Below, one piece after another: positions 27,087-37,035 of a DNA stretch of 64,000 nucleotides. Origin of the DNA: an uncultured Sediminibacterium sp. (GTDB taxonomy: Bacteria; Bacteroidota; Bacteroidia; Chitinophagales; Chitinophagaceae); NCBI RefSeq assembly GCF_946481145.1, contig NZ_CAMLMJ010000002.1, forward strand, positions 62,001 through 126,000. The letters run 5' to 3'. The notes under the pieces were generated by a model that ran no database searches, was not told the origin of the DNA, and saw nothing but the letters and a program-made list of their open reading frames with translations. The position numbers were made by a program, and so were the translations under genes. Each line of letters opens with the position of its first letter. The first letter of the stretch is position 1.

Positions 27087-27875
27087 TTGAGCCTTACTAT
27101 ACATACACGCCAGTTGGTTAAAAGTTACAAGGGAAGAACCGTTGTAAAACAAGTGAGTATTGATGTAAATCAAGGTGAAATTGTAGGTTTACTTGGCCCA
27201 AATGGGGCCGGTAAAACCACCACTTTCTATATGGTTGTGGGGCTTATTAAGCCCGACGAGGGAACCGTTTTTTTGAACGATACCGATATTACCAGGCTTC
27301 CTATGTATAAACGCGCTCAGATGGGCATTGGTTACCTGCCACAAGAAGCCAGCGTATTCAGAAGCTTAAGCGTGGAAGACAATATCCTTTCAGTGCTTGA
27401 GATGACCAAACTGACTAAAAAGGAGCGCATTTATAAATTAAACCAGTTACTCGATGAGTTTAACCTGCACCATGTTAGAAAGAACAATGGCGACAGCTTA
27501 AGTGGAGGTGAAAGAAGAAGAACTGAAATAGCCCGCGCTTTAGCCGTTGATCCTAAATTTATTTTACTGGATGAACCATTTGCTGGCGTTGACCCAATAG
27601 CAGTTGAAGACATCCAAGGAGTTGTTGCCCGCCTGAAATATAAAAATATCGGCATTCTGATTACTGACCATAATGTAAATGAAACACTTTCCATTTGCGA
27701 TAGGGCATACCTACTCATAGAAGGAAAAATATTTAAACATGGTACTGCAGAAGAACTTTCCGATGATGAACAGGTAAGACGTTTATACCTTGGAACCAAT
27801 TTTGAACTGAGAAGAAAAGATTGGATCATTGAAATGGGTAAAACACATATTGCACCTTCAGCTACAAGTGAATAG
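27087..27875 (+). CDS. lptB: LPS export ABC transporter ATP-binding protein
   Basis: LptB powers LPS extraction from the inner membrane with LptF/LptG. Walker A is GPNGAGKTT (residues 34-42), the Q-loop is YLPQEASVF, the signature is SLSGGERRR, Walker B is [13 protein letters not shown], and the switch is ITDHNV, all in LptB style. The length of 262 residues is slightly above E. coli LptB (241) because of a C-terminal extension. The start is a TTG: an in-frame stop lies 15 bases upstream and no ATG precedes the conserved N-terminus. lptF/G are not in this window. Confidence 0.93.
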   Translation: MSLTIHTRQLVKSYKGRTVVKQVSIDVNQGEIVGLLGPNGAGKTTTFYMVVGLIKPDEGTVFLNDTDITRLPMYKRAQMGIGYLPQEASVFRSLSVEDNILSVLEMTKLTKKERIYKLNQLLDEFNLHHVRKNNGDSLSGGERRRTEIARALAVDPKFILLDEPFAGVDPIAVEDIQGVVARLKYKNIGILITDHNVNETLSICDRAYLLIEGKIFKHGTAEELSDDEQVRRLYLGTNFELRRKDWIIEMGKTHIAPSATSE

Positions 27876-27959
27876 TGATATTCAGATCCCGGATTTTTGA
27901 TTTACCATTTTACAGATTAGCATTTATCAACCTGATTCCTTATTTTGCTGGTATCTAAC

Positions 27960-29465
27960 ATGAAACTGTTTAGTCCAGCTATATCACGTTTGGCCCGATT
28001 CAGACATTGGCGCATAGAACAATGGATGAGTGATCCTATTGCAGCCCAGCGAGAGGTATTACAAGATCTTGTTACGCATGGTCAATACACAGAGTTCGGT
28101 CGTAAGTATGGGTTTTCTGATTTATTTAATATCCGGAAATTCAAGGCTGCGGTTCCAATTCATGAATACGATGACCTAAAGCCCTATATCGAAAGACTGA
28201 TGCAGGGCGAAGAACAGCTTTTATGGAATACCCCTGTTAACTGGTTTGCCAAAAGCAGTGGAACTACCAGCGATAAAAGCAAATTCATTCCTATAACCCA
28301 GGAAAGCCTCGAAGATTGTCATTACCAGGGCGCCAAAGATGTACTCACATTGTATTACAATTATCACAATGAGAGCCACCTACTCACGGGCAAAGGATTG
28401 GTGATTGGCGGTAGTCATCAGATAAGTAAAATAAATGAAGCCGTAAATTATGGCGACCTAAGTGCCGTATTATTACAAAACTCACCTATCTGGGCTAACT
28501 GGATCAGAACTCCTGAACTATCTATCGCACTGATGGATGAATGGGAGGATAAGATTGAAAAATTAGCCGCTTCAACTATTCCGGAAAATGTTACTTCTAT
28601 TTCTGGTGTACCTACCTGGGCCCTGGTGCTTATTAAACGTATTCTTGAAATTACCGGTAAGCAAACCTTAAAAGAAGTTTGGCCAGATCTGGAACTATAT
28701 ATACATGGAGGTGTTTCATTTACACCATATAGAGAGCAGTTTAAAAAATTAATTGGCGAAGATTGTACCTATCTGGAAATGTATAATGCCAGTGAAGGAT
28801 TTTTTGCGGCACAGGATGATCCAAATGAAGAAGGAATGTTACTTTTCTTAAATCATGGAATCTTTTATGAGTTTATGCCAGTGGAAGAATATGGTAAGAA
28901 AGATCCGGAAACAATTGGGCTAGATAAAGTTGTGTTAGGAAAAAATTATGCACTTGTAATTAGTACCAATGGTGGATTATGGAGATACCTGGTTGGAGAT
29001 ACCATTCAGTTTACTTCTACATATCCATTCAGGATAAAAGTTAGTGGCAGGCTTAAACAATATATCAATGCATTCGGGGAGGAAGTGATTGCCGATAATG
29101 CCGATAAAGCCATTGCAATAGCTTCTGAAAAAACAGGATTAACTGTAAAGGATTATACTGCCGCCCCTGTTTATTTTGGTGACCATAGCAAAGGTGCCCA
29201 TGAATGGCTGATTGAGTTTGAAGAATCTTCAATTGGAACAGATGTATTTGCATTTGAGCTGGATTGTGCGCTCAAATCTTTGAACAGTGACTACGAAGCC
29301 AAGAGATATAAAGACATCGCGTTAACGCTGCCACAGGTTCATGCTGTACCAAAAGGGTTATTCAATAAATGGTTAAAAAGTAAAGGGAAGCTTGGCGGTC
29401 AACACAAAATTCCTCGGTTGAGTAATGACAGAAAATATATTGATGAGATAAAACAAATGATTTAG
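27960..29465 (+). CDS. GH3 auxin-responsive promoter family protein
   Basis: This 501-residue protein belongs to the GH3 acyl-adenylate-forming family. The ATP-binding motif is FAKSSGTTSDKSKFIP, then YIHGGVSFTPY and LEMYNASEGFFAAQDD follow as in bacterial GH3 proteins, with LVISTNGGLWRYLVGDT and KVSGRLKQYINAFGEE toward the C-terminus. Plant members conjugate amino acids to hormones; the bacterial substrate is unknown. The ATG at 27960 is chosen over a TTG 15 bases upstream. It follows lptB by 84 bp and may be in the same transcription unit as the downstream DUF3667 gene (30-bp gap). Confidence 0.9.
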   Translation: MKLFSPAISRLARFRHWRIEQWMSDPIAAQREVLQDLVTHGQYTEFGRKYGFSDLFNIRKFKAAVPIHEYDDLKPYIERLMQGEEQLLWNTPVNWFAKSSGTTSDKSKFIPITQESLEDCHYQGAKDVLTLYYNYHNESHLLTGKGLVIGGSHQISKINEAVNYGDLSAVLLQNSPIWANWIRTPELSIALMDEWEDKIEKLAASTIPENVTSISGVPTWALVLIKRILEITGKQTLKEVWPDLELYIHGGVSFTPYREQFKKLIGEDCTYLEMYNASEGFFAAQDDPNEEGMLLFLNHGIFYEFMPVEEYGKKDPETIGLDKVVLGKNYALVISTNGGLWRYLVGDTIQFTSTYPFRIKVSGRLKQYINAFGEEVIADNADKAIAIASEKTGLTVKDYTAAPVYFGDHSKGAHEWLIEFEESSIGTDVFAFELDCALKSLNSDYEAKRYKDIALTLPQVHAVPKGLFNKWLKSKGKLGGQHKIPRLSNDRKYIDEIKQMI

Positions 29466-29495
29466 AATTATTACTGACCAAGCCTAAAGCATTCT

Positions 29496-30347
29496 ATGAA
29501 CAAGCCCACAATTACCTGCAAAAATTGCAATAATAACTTTGCAGGAAAATATTGCAATCATTGTGGTGAAAAAGTATATCAGGAAAAAGACAGAAAAATC
29601 ATACACCTGTTTGAGGAAGTATTTCACTTCATAACCCATTTTGAAGGAACTTTTTTTACAACCATTAAAACCATATTCACAAAACCCGGACTGGTTTCAA
29701 TGGATTACTGTGATGGTATTCGAAAAAAATATTTCAAACCTCTATCACTTTTCTTGCTGTTGGTAGTACTCTACCTTTTGTTTCCTCTGGCCAATGGACT
29801 AAATATGCCACTCGAATCGCATATGGAAAATGGGAAGTATGGTGAATATGCAACAACAAAGGTAAACAACTACCTGGCTGCCCATCCTGACCAGAATTTA
29901 GCAAGTCTTCAAGAACATTTCACTACAAAAAGTGAAAAGCTATCGAAAATATTGTTGCTATTTATCATTCCAGTCTGTGCATTGGTTTTATGGCCCATAA
30001 GTTTTTTCAGGAAGAAGTTCTTCTTTGATCATATGGTACTATCATCGGAGATTAATTCATTTTTCCTGATGATAAATTTTTTTATTCTTCCCCTGGTTAT
30101 AATCATTATTCGACTAACGAGTAAATTGTTTGATGCATCTTCAGCATGGCTAAATGATGATGTCTATACTTTTACCGGGCAGATAATAACGGGGATTTAT
30201 TCTGCGCATGCATTTAAGCGCTTTTATGGTTTTAATCTCGTGCAAAGAATCGTTTCAGCAACTATATTTATCCTCATACATAGCTTTATTGTTTACACTA
30301 TGTATAAATTCTTTTTATTTGTAACTGTATTCTATCAAATACATTAA
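29496..30347 (+). CDS. DUF3667 membrane protein with N-terminal zinc ribbon
   Basis: The N-terminus has two C-x2-C pairs (CKNCNNNFAGKYCNHCGEK), a zinc-ribbon pattern, followed by EEVFHFITHFEGTFFTTIK and KPGLVSMDYCDGIRKKYFKP, the DUF3667 signature. About four hydrophobic spans follow between residues 85 and 275. Function unknown. A second member of the same family is encoded at 42947. It ends two bases before fabG, so they are probably co-transcribed. Confidence 0.88.
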   Translation: MNKPTITCKNCNNNFAGKYCNHCGEKVYQEKDRKIIHLFEEVFHFITHFEGTFFTTIKTIFTKPGLVSMDYCDGIRKKYFKPLSLFLLLVVLYLLFPLANGLNMPLESHMENGKYGEYATTKVNNYLAAHPDQNLASLQEHFTTKSEKLSKILLLFIIPVCALVLWPISFFRKKFFFDHMVLSSEINSFFLMINFFILPLVIIIIRLTSKLFDASSAWLNDDVYTFTGQIITGIYSAHAFKRFYGFNLVQRIVSATIFILIHSFIVYTMYKFFLFVTVFYQIH

Positions 30348-30349
30348 TT

Positions 30350-31105
30350 ATGAAATTACTTGAAGGTAAAGTATCGATCGTAACAGGTGCCGCCAGAGGT
30401 ATTGGTGCCGCAATCGCATTAAAACTCGCTGAACATGGCAGCCATATTGCATTTACTTATGTTAGCGACAGCAGTGCAGAAAAAGCAGCTGCACTTGAAA
30501 CACAATTACGCGCCCTGGGTGTAAATGCAAAAGCCTGGAAAAGTAATGCGGGTGATTTTGCTGAAAGTGAAAGTTTTGTAAACGATGTACTAAAGGAATT
30601 TGGCGCAGTTGATGTTTGTGTAAACAATGCAGGCATATCGAAAGACAATCTATTATTAAGAATGACTCCGGAGCAATGGGATGATGTGATGGATATTAAC
30701 CTGAAAAGTGTTTTCAACATGACGAAACAGGTAATCCGTCCCATGATGAAAGCAAAATCTGGAAGCATTATCAACATGAGTTCAATTATAGGTATCAGAG
30801 GTAATGCCGGACAAAGCAGCTATGCAGCCAGTAAAGCCGGAATCATTGGTTTTACCAAATCCGTTGCACATGAATTGGGTAGCCGAAATATACGTTGCAA
30901 TGCTATTGCACCCGGATTTATTGAAACAGATATGACCCATTACCTGCAGGATGGAGATGGTGCAACTGAGTTTTTGAAAAAAATTCCTCTGGGTCGCTTT
31001 GGTAAAGCAGAAGAAATTGCAAATACCTCCCTTTTTCTGGCAAGCCCTATGAGCTCCTATATAACCGGTCAGGTTTTAAGCGCCTGCGGTGGGTTAAATA
31101 TTTAA
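30350..31105 (+). CDS. fabG: 3-oxoacyl-ACP reductase
   Basis: The SDR reduces 3-oxoacyl-ACP with NADPH in fatty acid elongation. TGAARGIGAAIA (residues 12-23), NNAGISKDNLLLRM, the catalytic serine in INMSSIIG and YAASKAG (Y-x-x-x-K) are all present, and GFIETDMT is typical of FabG rather than other SDRs. The length of 251 residues is usual. It follows the DUF3667 gene directly and ends at a strong hairpin. Other SDRs can look alike, but the match to FabG motifs is close. Confidence 0.9.
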   Translation: MKLLEGKVSIVTGAARGIGAAIALKLAEHGSHIAFTYVSDSSAEKAAALETQLRALGVNAKAWKSNAGDFAESESFVNDVLKEFGAVDVCVNNAGISKDNLLLRMTPEQWDDVMDINLKSVFNMTKQVIRPMMKAKSGSIINMSSIIGIRGNAGQSSYAASKAGIIGFTKSVAHELGSRNIRCNAIAPGFIETDMTHYLQDGDGATEFLKKIPLGRFGKAEEIANTSLFLASPMSSYITGQVLSACGGLNI

Positions 31106-31110
31106 ATAGG

Positions 31111-31146
31111 ATGGCAGTTATTGTTTTTTCATACAATAACTGCCAT
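31111..31146 (+). terminator. Hairpin terminator after fabG
   Basis: ATGGCAGTTATTGT (31111-31124) pairs exactly with ACAATAACTGCCAT (31133-31146) around an eight-base loop. It lies six bases after the fabG stop. The T run is in the loop rather than after the stem. Confidence 0.75.
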
Positions 31147-31259
31147 CATAATTATACTGTTTAACCTTACTTCTTTCACAATTACATTCTAAGTAATTGA
31201 TTTACAACATACTAGGCAGTTTCGGTTTATTTATTATTTTGTTAAACAAATGTTTAAGC

Positions 31260-31290
31260 TTGTATGTTGTATTGCAGGCTATTACATTTG
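31260..31290 (+). promoter_or_regulatory. Promoter of the small gene and SulP/carbonic anhydrase genes
   Basis: TTG (31260-31262), a 20-bp spacer and TACATTTG (31283-31290) fit the Bacteroidota promoter. The -7 box ends nine bases before the ATG at 31300. Confidence 0.65.
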
Positions 31291-31299
31291 CAACTCATT

Positions 31300-31596
31300 A
31301 TGGGTAAACGTATTATCAATATCTTCCTCATCCTTGTACTGGCGGTACAAATTCTTCCCATTCAGCAAATGGGCAAGCTTTTGTTTACCAACCAGTTTAC
31401 AGAGGAAATACCCCATAATCTTGACTCAGCCGGAGAGCCTTCCCAGCAATCTGATGCGAAAAGTGATTTTATCTCAACACCAGAACTTTCATTGGTTCAT
31501 CGCAAAGACTGTTTAGGTCTTATTTTCCCCTTTACTGATGCAGTAATTCCGCAGAATCATACTACGGAAATTCATGTTCCTCCTCCCAATTGCTAG
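31300..31596 (+). CDS. Small protein with N-terminal hydrophobic segment
   Basis: This 98-residue frame starts at an ATG nine bases after a good promoter and begins MGKRIINIFLILVLAVQILP, a signal-anchor-like segment. The rest is polar, with one HRKDC and a proline-rich end (IHVPPPNC). I do not recognise the family. It precedes the SulP gene by 51 bp and may be its co-transcribed partner. Overlapping frames that start at 31250 and 31264 run through the promoter and are rejected. Confidence 0.55.
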   Translation: MGKRIINIFLILVLAVQILPIQQMGKLLFTNQFTEEIPHNLDSAGEPSQQSDAKSDFISTPELSLVHRKDCLGLIFPFTDAVIPQNHTTEIHVPPPNC

Positions 31597-31647
31597 CCCG
31601 TATTATAGCTGGTTGGTATTTCTATCTTTATTATTATAAACATTTGC

Positions 31648-33213
31648 ATGAGTAAATATTTAAAGCATGTAGGTGCCGATTTATCGGCGTCTATAGTTGT
31701 TCTTCTGGTGGCATTACCTCTTTGTCTGGGTATTGCACTTGGATCTGGGGCTCCACTTTTTTCGGGAATTATTGCCGGAGTAGTAGGTGGTATTGTAATC
31801 GGTATTTTAAGTGGTTCGCAGTTAAGTGTAAGTGGTCCGGCTGCTGGTCTAACAGTGATTGTAGCCACGGCTATAACAAAATTACAGGTATACGAGGCAT
31901 TTTTACTCGCAGTTGTTATCGCGGGTATATTTCAGCTAATATTTGGCTTTATCAAAGCTGGAGTTATTGGCGACTATGTTCCGAATGCAGTTATCAAGGG
32001 AATGCTGGCGGCTATTGGACTTATCCTGATCATGAAACAGTTGCCTCACCTTGTTGGATATGATACAGATTTTGAAGGCGATGAATCGTTTCTTCAACCC
32101 GATCATGAAAACACTTTCACCGCCTTGTTTCAGGCTGTGAAGTATATAACCCCATCCGCCATGATCATTGGTACCATCTCTTTGGTATTGTTAACCCTTT
32201 GGGAGCGGCCATTTATCAAGTCTAAAAAATCGCTTAAGCTATTACCCGGCCCACTGGTTGTTGTATTAGTAGGAACATTACTCAATGAATACTTTAAAAC
32301 TTCACAACCGGCATATGCTTTGGAAGCAAAACACCTGGTAGCATTACCGGTTGCCAACGATGTAAGTTCTTTTGTTTCGTTCCTTACCTTCCCAGATATT
32401 GCATTCTTGAAAAATCCGGATGTATGGATTTCAGGAATTACTATTGCCATTGTAGCCAGCCTGGAAACACTATTAGGTATTGAAGCCGCGGATAAATTGG
32501 ATCCTTTGAAAAGGGTTACCCCTACAAACCGGGAATTAAAAGCCCAGGGAGTAGGTAATATGGTATCAGGACTTATTGGCGGACTTCCGCTTACCTCTGT
32601 TGTAGTAAGAACCTCTGCTAATATATCTTCCGGTGCAAAATCAAAAATGTCTACTATTTACCATGGCATCCTGATGATGCTTTGCGTGATGTTTATTCCC
32701 GGTATTTTGAACAAGATACCATTGAGCGCCCTCGCGGCTGTTTTAATATTTACGGGATATAAACTGGCGAAAGTCACTTTATTTAAGGAGTTTTACAAAA
32801 AGGGTTGGGATCAGTTTGTGCCATTTGTTGTTACCATTGCAGCTATACTGTTTACTGATTTATTGGTGGGTATTTTAATTGGTATTGGTGTTGGACTCTT
32901 TTTCCTCATCAGAAGTAATTTCAGGTCGGCAGTTATGGTGGTAAATGACGCAAATAATTACCTGATACGTTTCAGGAAAGATGTTTCATTTCTGAATAAA
33001 CCCATTGTAAAGAAAAAACTGGAAGATGTACCCGCTAACGCTTTTGTTATAATCGATGCCACAAGGGCTGATTTTATTGATAAAGATGTAATTGAAGAAA
33101 TAAATAATTTCCTTTGTCATGCCTATCTTAAAAAAATTAAGGTCGAAGTAAAAACAAGCCAGCATAAATCGATGCATAATCTATTTGTTATCCCTAAAAA
33201 TTCAGCAGAATGA
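31648..33213 (+). CDS. SulP-family anion transporter
   Basis: The 521-residue protein has about 12-14 membrane spans and a short C-terminal STAS domain (about 445-515, [25 protein letters not shown]). The N-terminal segment [27 protein letters not shown] and [12 protein letters not shown] are family hallmarks. The stop overlaps the start of a beta-carbonic anhydrase gene by four bases, so the likely cargo is bicarbonate rather than sulfate, as in other SulP-carbonic anhydrase pairs; this is inference from context. Confidence 0.92.
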   Translation: MSKYLKHVGADLSASIVVLLVALPLCLGIALGSGAPLFSGIIAGVVGGIVIGILSGSQLSVSGPAAGLTVIVATAITKLQVYEAFLLAVVIAGIFQLIFGFIKAGVIGDYVPNAVIKGMLAAIGLILIMKQLPHLVGYDTDFEGDESFLQPDHENTFTALFQAVKYITPSAMIIGTISLVLLTLWERPFIKSKKSLKLLPGPLVVVLVGTLLNEYFKTSQPAYALEAKHLVALPVANDVSSFVSFLTFPDIAFLKNPDVWISGITIAIVASLETLLGIEAADKLDPLKRVTPTNRELKAQGVGNMVSGLIGGLPLTSVVVRTSANISSGAKSKMSTIYHGILMMLCVMFIPGILNKIPLSALAAVLIFTGYKLAKVTLFKEFYKKGWDQFVPFVVTIAAILFTDLLVGILIGIGVGLFFLIRSNFRSAVMVVNDANNYLIRFRKDVSFLNKPIVKKKLEDVPANAFVIIDATRADFIDKDVIEEINNFLCHAYLKKIKVEVKTSQHKSMHNLFVIPKNSAE

Positions 33214-33845
33214 AAATTTACGAGAAATTATTATTAGAAAACAAAGCATGGGCAAACGAAAAAGTACTGGTAGATCCCGAGTATTTTTCAAGGCTCGCAG
33301 ATATACAGCGTCCTGAATTTTTATGGATAGGATGTAGTGATAGCCGTGTACCAGCCAATGAAATTACCAATACCCAGCCAGGTGAAATATTCGTACATAG
33401 AAATATCGCCAATATGGTTGTACATACAGATGTAAACCTGCTAAGTGTATTGGAATATGCTGTAACCCATTTAAAAGTAAAACATGTAATCGTTTGCGGA
33501 CATTATGGATGCGGTGGTGTTAAAGCTGCAATGACCAACCATGATTTCAAGCAGGTATTAAACATGTGGTTGCGTAATATCAAGGATGTGTACCGCACGC
33601 ATCGTCAGGAATTGAACAATATTGAAGACGAACAACAAAAATTTGATCGTCTCGTTGAACTAAATGTTCAGGAACAGGTTATGCATTTAGCCAAAACATC
33701 TATTATTCAACGTGCGTGGAAGAATGAACAAAGACCACATTTACACGGTTGGGTTTACGGGTTAAAAGATGGTTTAATTAAACCGGTATTTGAAATGGCG
33801 GCTAATACAAACATTGATAGTTTGTATGAATACAATGATCTTTAA
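33210..33845 (+). CDS. Beta-class carbonic anhydrase
   Basis: The zinc enzyme interconverts CO2 and bicarbonate. The zinc ligands are C42 and D44-x-R46 in [10 protein letters not shown], then H98 and C101 in CGHYGCGGV. The length of 211 residues fits plant-type/CynT-like beta enzymes. It is translationally coupled to the upstream SulP transporter by an ATGA overlap, so the two probably supply or remove bicarbonate together. A perfect 16-bp hairpin follows 11 bases after the stop. Confidence 0.95.
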   Translation: MKIYEKLLLENKAWANEKVLVDPEYFSRLADIQRPEFLWIGCSDSRVPANEITNTQPGEIFVHRNIANMVVHTDVNLLSVLEYAVTHLKVKHVIVCGHYGCGGVKAAMTNHDFKQVLNMWLRNIKDVYRTHRQELNNIEDEQQKFDRLVELNVQEQVMHLAKTSIIQRAWKNEQRPHLHGWVYGLKDGLIKPVFEMAANTNIDSLYEYNDL

Positions 33846-33856
33846 AATAGTTAAAT

Positions 33857-33892
33857 ATCACCATAAATGACCTCAGGGTCATTTATGGTGAT
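33857..33892 (+). terminator. Terminator hairpin after carbonic anhydrase gene
   Basis: ATCACCATAAATGACC (33857-33872) pairs exactly with GGTCATTTATGGTGAT (33877-33892) around a TCAG loop. There is no T run, but the stem is very stable. Confidence 0.8.
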
Positions 33893-33926
33893 TGAAACAC
33901 ATGACAAAAAATGAATTGTGTTTCAA
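33892..33926 (+). repeat. Second inverted repeat upstream of the exporter operon
   Basis: TTGAAACACA (33892-33901) is complementary to TGTGTTTCAA (33917-33926) with a 15-base loop. It abuts the preceding terminator and lies 42 bp before the ABC gene, so it may be part of that operon's control region or a second terminator. Confidence 0.6.
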
Positions 33927-33968
33927 GGCTTAGATATTAACAGTAACTTTCTTTGACAATCTACCATT

Positions 33969-35675
33969 ATGGCTCAAAAATCGAATAGCACAGCTTACGG
34001 GGCTGCAGGGAAGTTTTATGCCTTGTTGCGTTTAGACAGGAAGGATGTATCGGCAATTTATGCCTTTTCAATACTTGCAGGACTTGTTCAGCTATCGCTT
34101 CCTTTAGGGATACAAACCATTATAAGTTTTGTAATGGCTGGATCTATCTCTACTTCTATTATTGTACTTATCGTTCTGGTTGTAGCTGGGGTTTTTATTT
34201 ACGGTTTACTGCAGGTACGGCAAATGCAGATTATTGAAAAAATAAAACAGAAAATATATACACGCTATGCTTTTGAGTTTGCAGATCGTATTCCAAAGTT
34301 AAATATCGAAAAATTGGATAAATACTATCTGCCTGAGTTGGTTAACCGATTTTTTGATACTGTTTCTTTGCAAAAAGGTATTGAAAAAATCCTCCTCGAC
34401 GTTCCTTCCGCCATTATTCAGATCATATTTGGTATCATCTTATTGTCTTTCTATCACCCCGTTTTTATTGGTTTTGGCGCTTTATTACTGTTATTACTTT
34501 ATGTAATACTTCGTAATACCCTACCTAAAGGCTTTGCAGCCAGTATGGAAGCCAGTGAATTCAAATACCAGACCGCATCCTGGCTACAGGAAATTTCCAG
34601 GTCCATAAAATCTTTCAAATATTCCAGGGGTACTTCCTTAAATATTGAAAAAACTGATACCCTGGTAGGTAGTTATCTTTCTTCCAGAACCTCTTATTTT
34701 AAAATATTACTTGCCCAATTCTGGAGCCTTGTAGCCTTTAAAGTAATCATCACAGCAGCCATGCTGATTGTTGGTGTGCTACTGTTAACTGATCAGCAGA
34801 TTAATATTGGTCAATTCATCGCCGCTGAAATTGTGATACTCACCGTGATGAACTCTGTTGAAAAACTGATCATCAATCTCGATAAAGTATACGATTCGCT
34901 TACCTCCATCGAAAAGCTTGATAAGATTACAGGGGCCGAAACAGAAAAAAGTGGATCTGAATCTATAGACACAAATTCTGGTGGACTTCGTGTAAGGTTC
35001 AGCAACCTTAGTTTTGGCTACCAGCCCGGACAAAATGTATTGACAGAAATTAACTGCGCCGTAAATAGTGGAGAGAAGATCTGTATCATGGGTAATTCAG
35101 GATCCGGAAAATCGACTTTGTTGCGATTATTAACCGGGGCATTCAAAAACTTTGAGGGAAGTGTACTCATCAACGATATCCCAATTGGTAATTATGAGTT
35201 ATCCAGCTTAAGAGCCGCAACAGGTATTTTACTTAGCCAACAGGATATATTTCAGGGAAGCCTTTGGGAAAATATCACCATGGGTAATAAAAAGCTATCT
35301 CAAGCTGCTATTACTGAAGTAATTGAGAAATGTGGTCTTGTCCCGTTTCTTGAATCGCTGCCCGAAGGATTGGATTCAAGACTTGACCCAACGGGGAAAA
35401 GGTTGCCAACGAAAACCCGCCAGGGAATACTACTGGCAAGGGCTTTGCTTGGACAGCGCCAATTGGTACTGATGGAAGAACCATTTACTGGTATTGAAAG
35501 AGATTATAAGCTAAAAGTGATGGACTTCCTAAACAATGAAAGGGAATCAACCGTTATCATCGCTTCAAACGATGATGAAGTAGCTAAAAAATGTACTAAA
35601 ATATTATACCTAAGACAAGGGATAGTAATTGCATTCGGCGATTGGAATACTGTTTCTAAAATAATTAATGCATAA
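33969..35675 (+). CDS. ABC transporter permease/ATPase with degenerate catalytic motifs
   Basis: The half-transporter has a six-span membrane domain (about 28-300) and an ATPase domain (about 340-568). Walker A is intact (GNSGSGKST, 375-383). The other motifs diverge: the LSGGQ signature position reads LPTKT (479-483), Walker B ends LVLMEEPF with E in place of the first D, and the switch histidine is N534 (IIASNDDE). There is no N-terminal C39 peptidase domain. It forms an operon with HlyD-like and TolC-like genes, so it should be the inner-membrane part of a type I-like exporter; slow or unusual ATP hydrolysis is inferred. Confidence 0.9.
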   Translation: MAQKSNSTAYGAAGKFYALLRLDRKDVSAIYAFSILAGLVQLSLPLGIQTIISFVMAGSISTSIIVLIVLVVAGVFIYGLLQVRQMQIIEKIKQKIYTRYAFEFADRIPKLNIEKLDKYYLPELVNRFFDTVSLQKGIEKILLDVPSAIIQIIFGIILLSFYHPVFIGFGALLLLLLYVILRNTLPKGFAASMEASEFKYQTASWLQEISRSIKSFKYSRGTSLNIEKTDTLVGSYLSSRTSYFKILLAQFWSLVAFKVIITAAMLIVGVLLLTDQQINIGQFIAAEIVILTVMNSVEKLIINLDKVYDSLTSIEKLDKITGAETEKSGSESIDTNSGGLRVRFSNLSFGYQPGQNVLTEINCAVNSGEKICIMGNSGSGKSTLLRLLTGAFKNFEGSVLINDIPIGNYELSSLRAATGILLSQQDIFQGSLWENITMGNKKLSQAAITEVIEKCGLVPFLESLPEGLDSRLDPTGKRLPTKTRQGILLARALLGQRQLVLMEEPFTGIERDYKLKVMDFLNNERESTVIIASNDDEVAKKCTKILYLRQGIVIAFGDWNTVSKIINA

Positions 35676-37029
35676 TCAAATGAGCAAATACCTGACTTGT
35701 GAACCTGAGATAGAAATAGCGAACCGCTCGATTAGTTCCTTTGACAATATTTACCATATTTCACGCAGAAGTAAGGTTAAAAATTGGCTTTGGGGTTCTT
35801 TGCTGTTATTACTGTTATCAATGTTTTTACCCTGGACACAAAATATTCGTGCCAGCGGTTTAATTACTACCCTCCGTCAAGAACAACGACCCCAGCAATT
35901 AAACTCTGTAATCGGCGGTAGGGTTGAAAAATGGTGGGTGAAAGAAGGAGATTTTGTACAAAAGGGAGATACCATCATGCAACTGGGCGAGGTTAAAGTA
36001 GAATACTTTGATCCGGCATTATTAGAAAGAACCGACTTACAGATTACTGCAAAAGAAAGTGCAGCATCCGGCTATGAAAGCAAAGCACAAACCGCTTCTC
36101 AACAAGTTACTGCATTGGAAGAGGGAAGGATATTAAAATTATCACAGATTGATATTAAACTCAGACAACAAAATCTGAAAGTTGAAAGTGATAGTATCGA
36201 TTTATCAGCCGTAATAAACGAGTTGAATGTAGCTAAAAGGCAAATTGATGCAGCCAAAGCAATGCTCGACAGTGGAGTTATTGCTTTGATAGATTATGAA
36301 AGAAGGAAAATAAACTTCCAGAATGCAACTGCCAAACGCATCGGAGCAGAGAATAAATATTTACAAAGCAAGCAGGAACTAACCGCATTAAAGATTGAAA
36401 AAAATGCGGTAGTACAGGAATATGCTGATAAAATTGCCAAAGCAAGAGGTGATCAGTTCAGTGCTATATCAGATAAAGCGAGTAGTGATGCTGAAGTAGC
36501 AAAACTCAAAAACGCTTATGCCAACTACGATATCCGTAACAAACTATATTATGTAACGGCCCCGCAAAGCGGACAAATTACCAAGGCCCGTAAAGCAGGT
36601 ATTGGCGAAATATTGAAAGAGGGCGACATGATTGTTGAAATTGTGCCTGATAAAATTCAATATGCAGTAGAAATGTTTGTTTCTCCTATGGATATGCCCT
36701 TGCTTTCAAAAGGACAAAAAATACGTTTTGTATTCGATGGCTTTCCTGCAATTGTATTTAGCGGCTGGCCAGCTAGTTCTTATGGAACTTTTGGTGGTGT
36801 TGTATCAGCCATTGAAAACTCAGTTAGCTATAATGGAAAATTCAGGGTATTGGTTACAGAGGACACGACCGAAAAAGCATGGCCGAAACAATTAAGAATA
36901 GGTGGTGGAGCTAATGGAATTGCATTATTGAAAGATGTAACAGTAGGATATGAATTGTGGCGAAACATTAATGGATTCCCACCGGAATATTATCAACCAG
37001 CTACCAAAGAAATGAGTAGCGGTAAATAA
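35668..37029 (+). CDS. HlyD-family membrane fusion protein
   Basis: The 453-residue adaptor has a single N-terminal span (about 41-60, WLWGSLLLLLLSMFLPW), a split biotinyl-lipoyl domain (GGRVEKWWVKEGDFVQKGD and VTAPQSGQITKARKAGIGE), a long alpha-helical coiled-coil hairpin (about 120-280), and a C-terminal beta-barrel. It bridges the ABC protein and the outer-membrane TolC-like channel. The start overlaps the ABC stop by eight bases; an in-frame ATG at 35680 (MSKYLTCEPEIE) is an alternative start. Confidence 0.9.
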   Translation: MHNQMSKYLTCEPEIEIANRSISSFDNIYHISRRSKVKNWLWGSLLLLLLSMFLPWTQNIRASGLITTLRQEQRPQQLNSVIGGRVEKWWVKEGDFVQKGDTIMQLGEVKVEYFDPALLERTDLQITAKESAASGYESKAQTASQQVTALEEGRILKLSQIDIKLRQQNLKVESDSIDLSAVINELNVAKRQIDAAKAMLDSGVIALIDYERRKINFQNATAKRIGAENKYLQSKQELTALKIEKNAVVQEYADKIAKARGDQFSAISDKASSDAEVAKLKNAYANYDIRNKLYYVTAPQSGQITKARKAGIGEILKEGDMIVEIVPDKIQYAVEMFVSPMDMPLLSKGQKIRFVFDGFPAIVFSGWPASSYGTFGGVVSAIENSVSYNGKFRVLVTEDTTEKAWPKQLRIGGGANGIALLKDVTVGYELWRNINGFPPEYYQPATKEMSSGK

Positions 37030-37035
37030 GTAAGC

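Noticed and set aside
31250..31516. Overlapping frame beginning MFKLVCC
   Set aside because: It runs through the promoter and is out of frame with the better supported 31300-31596 gene.
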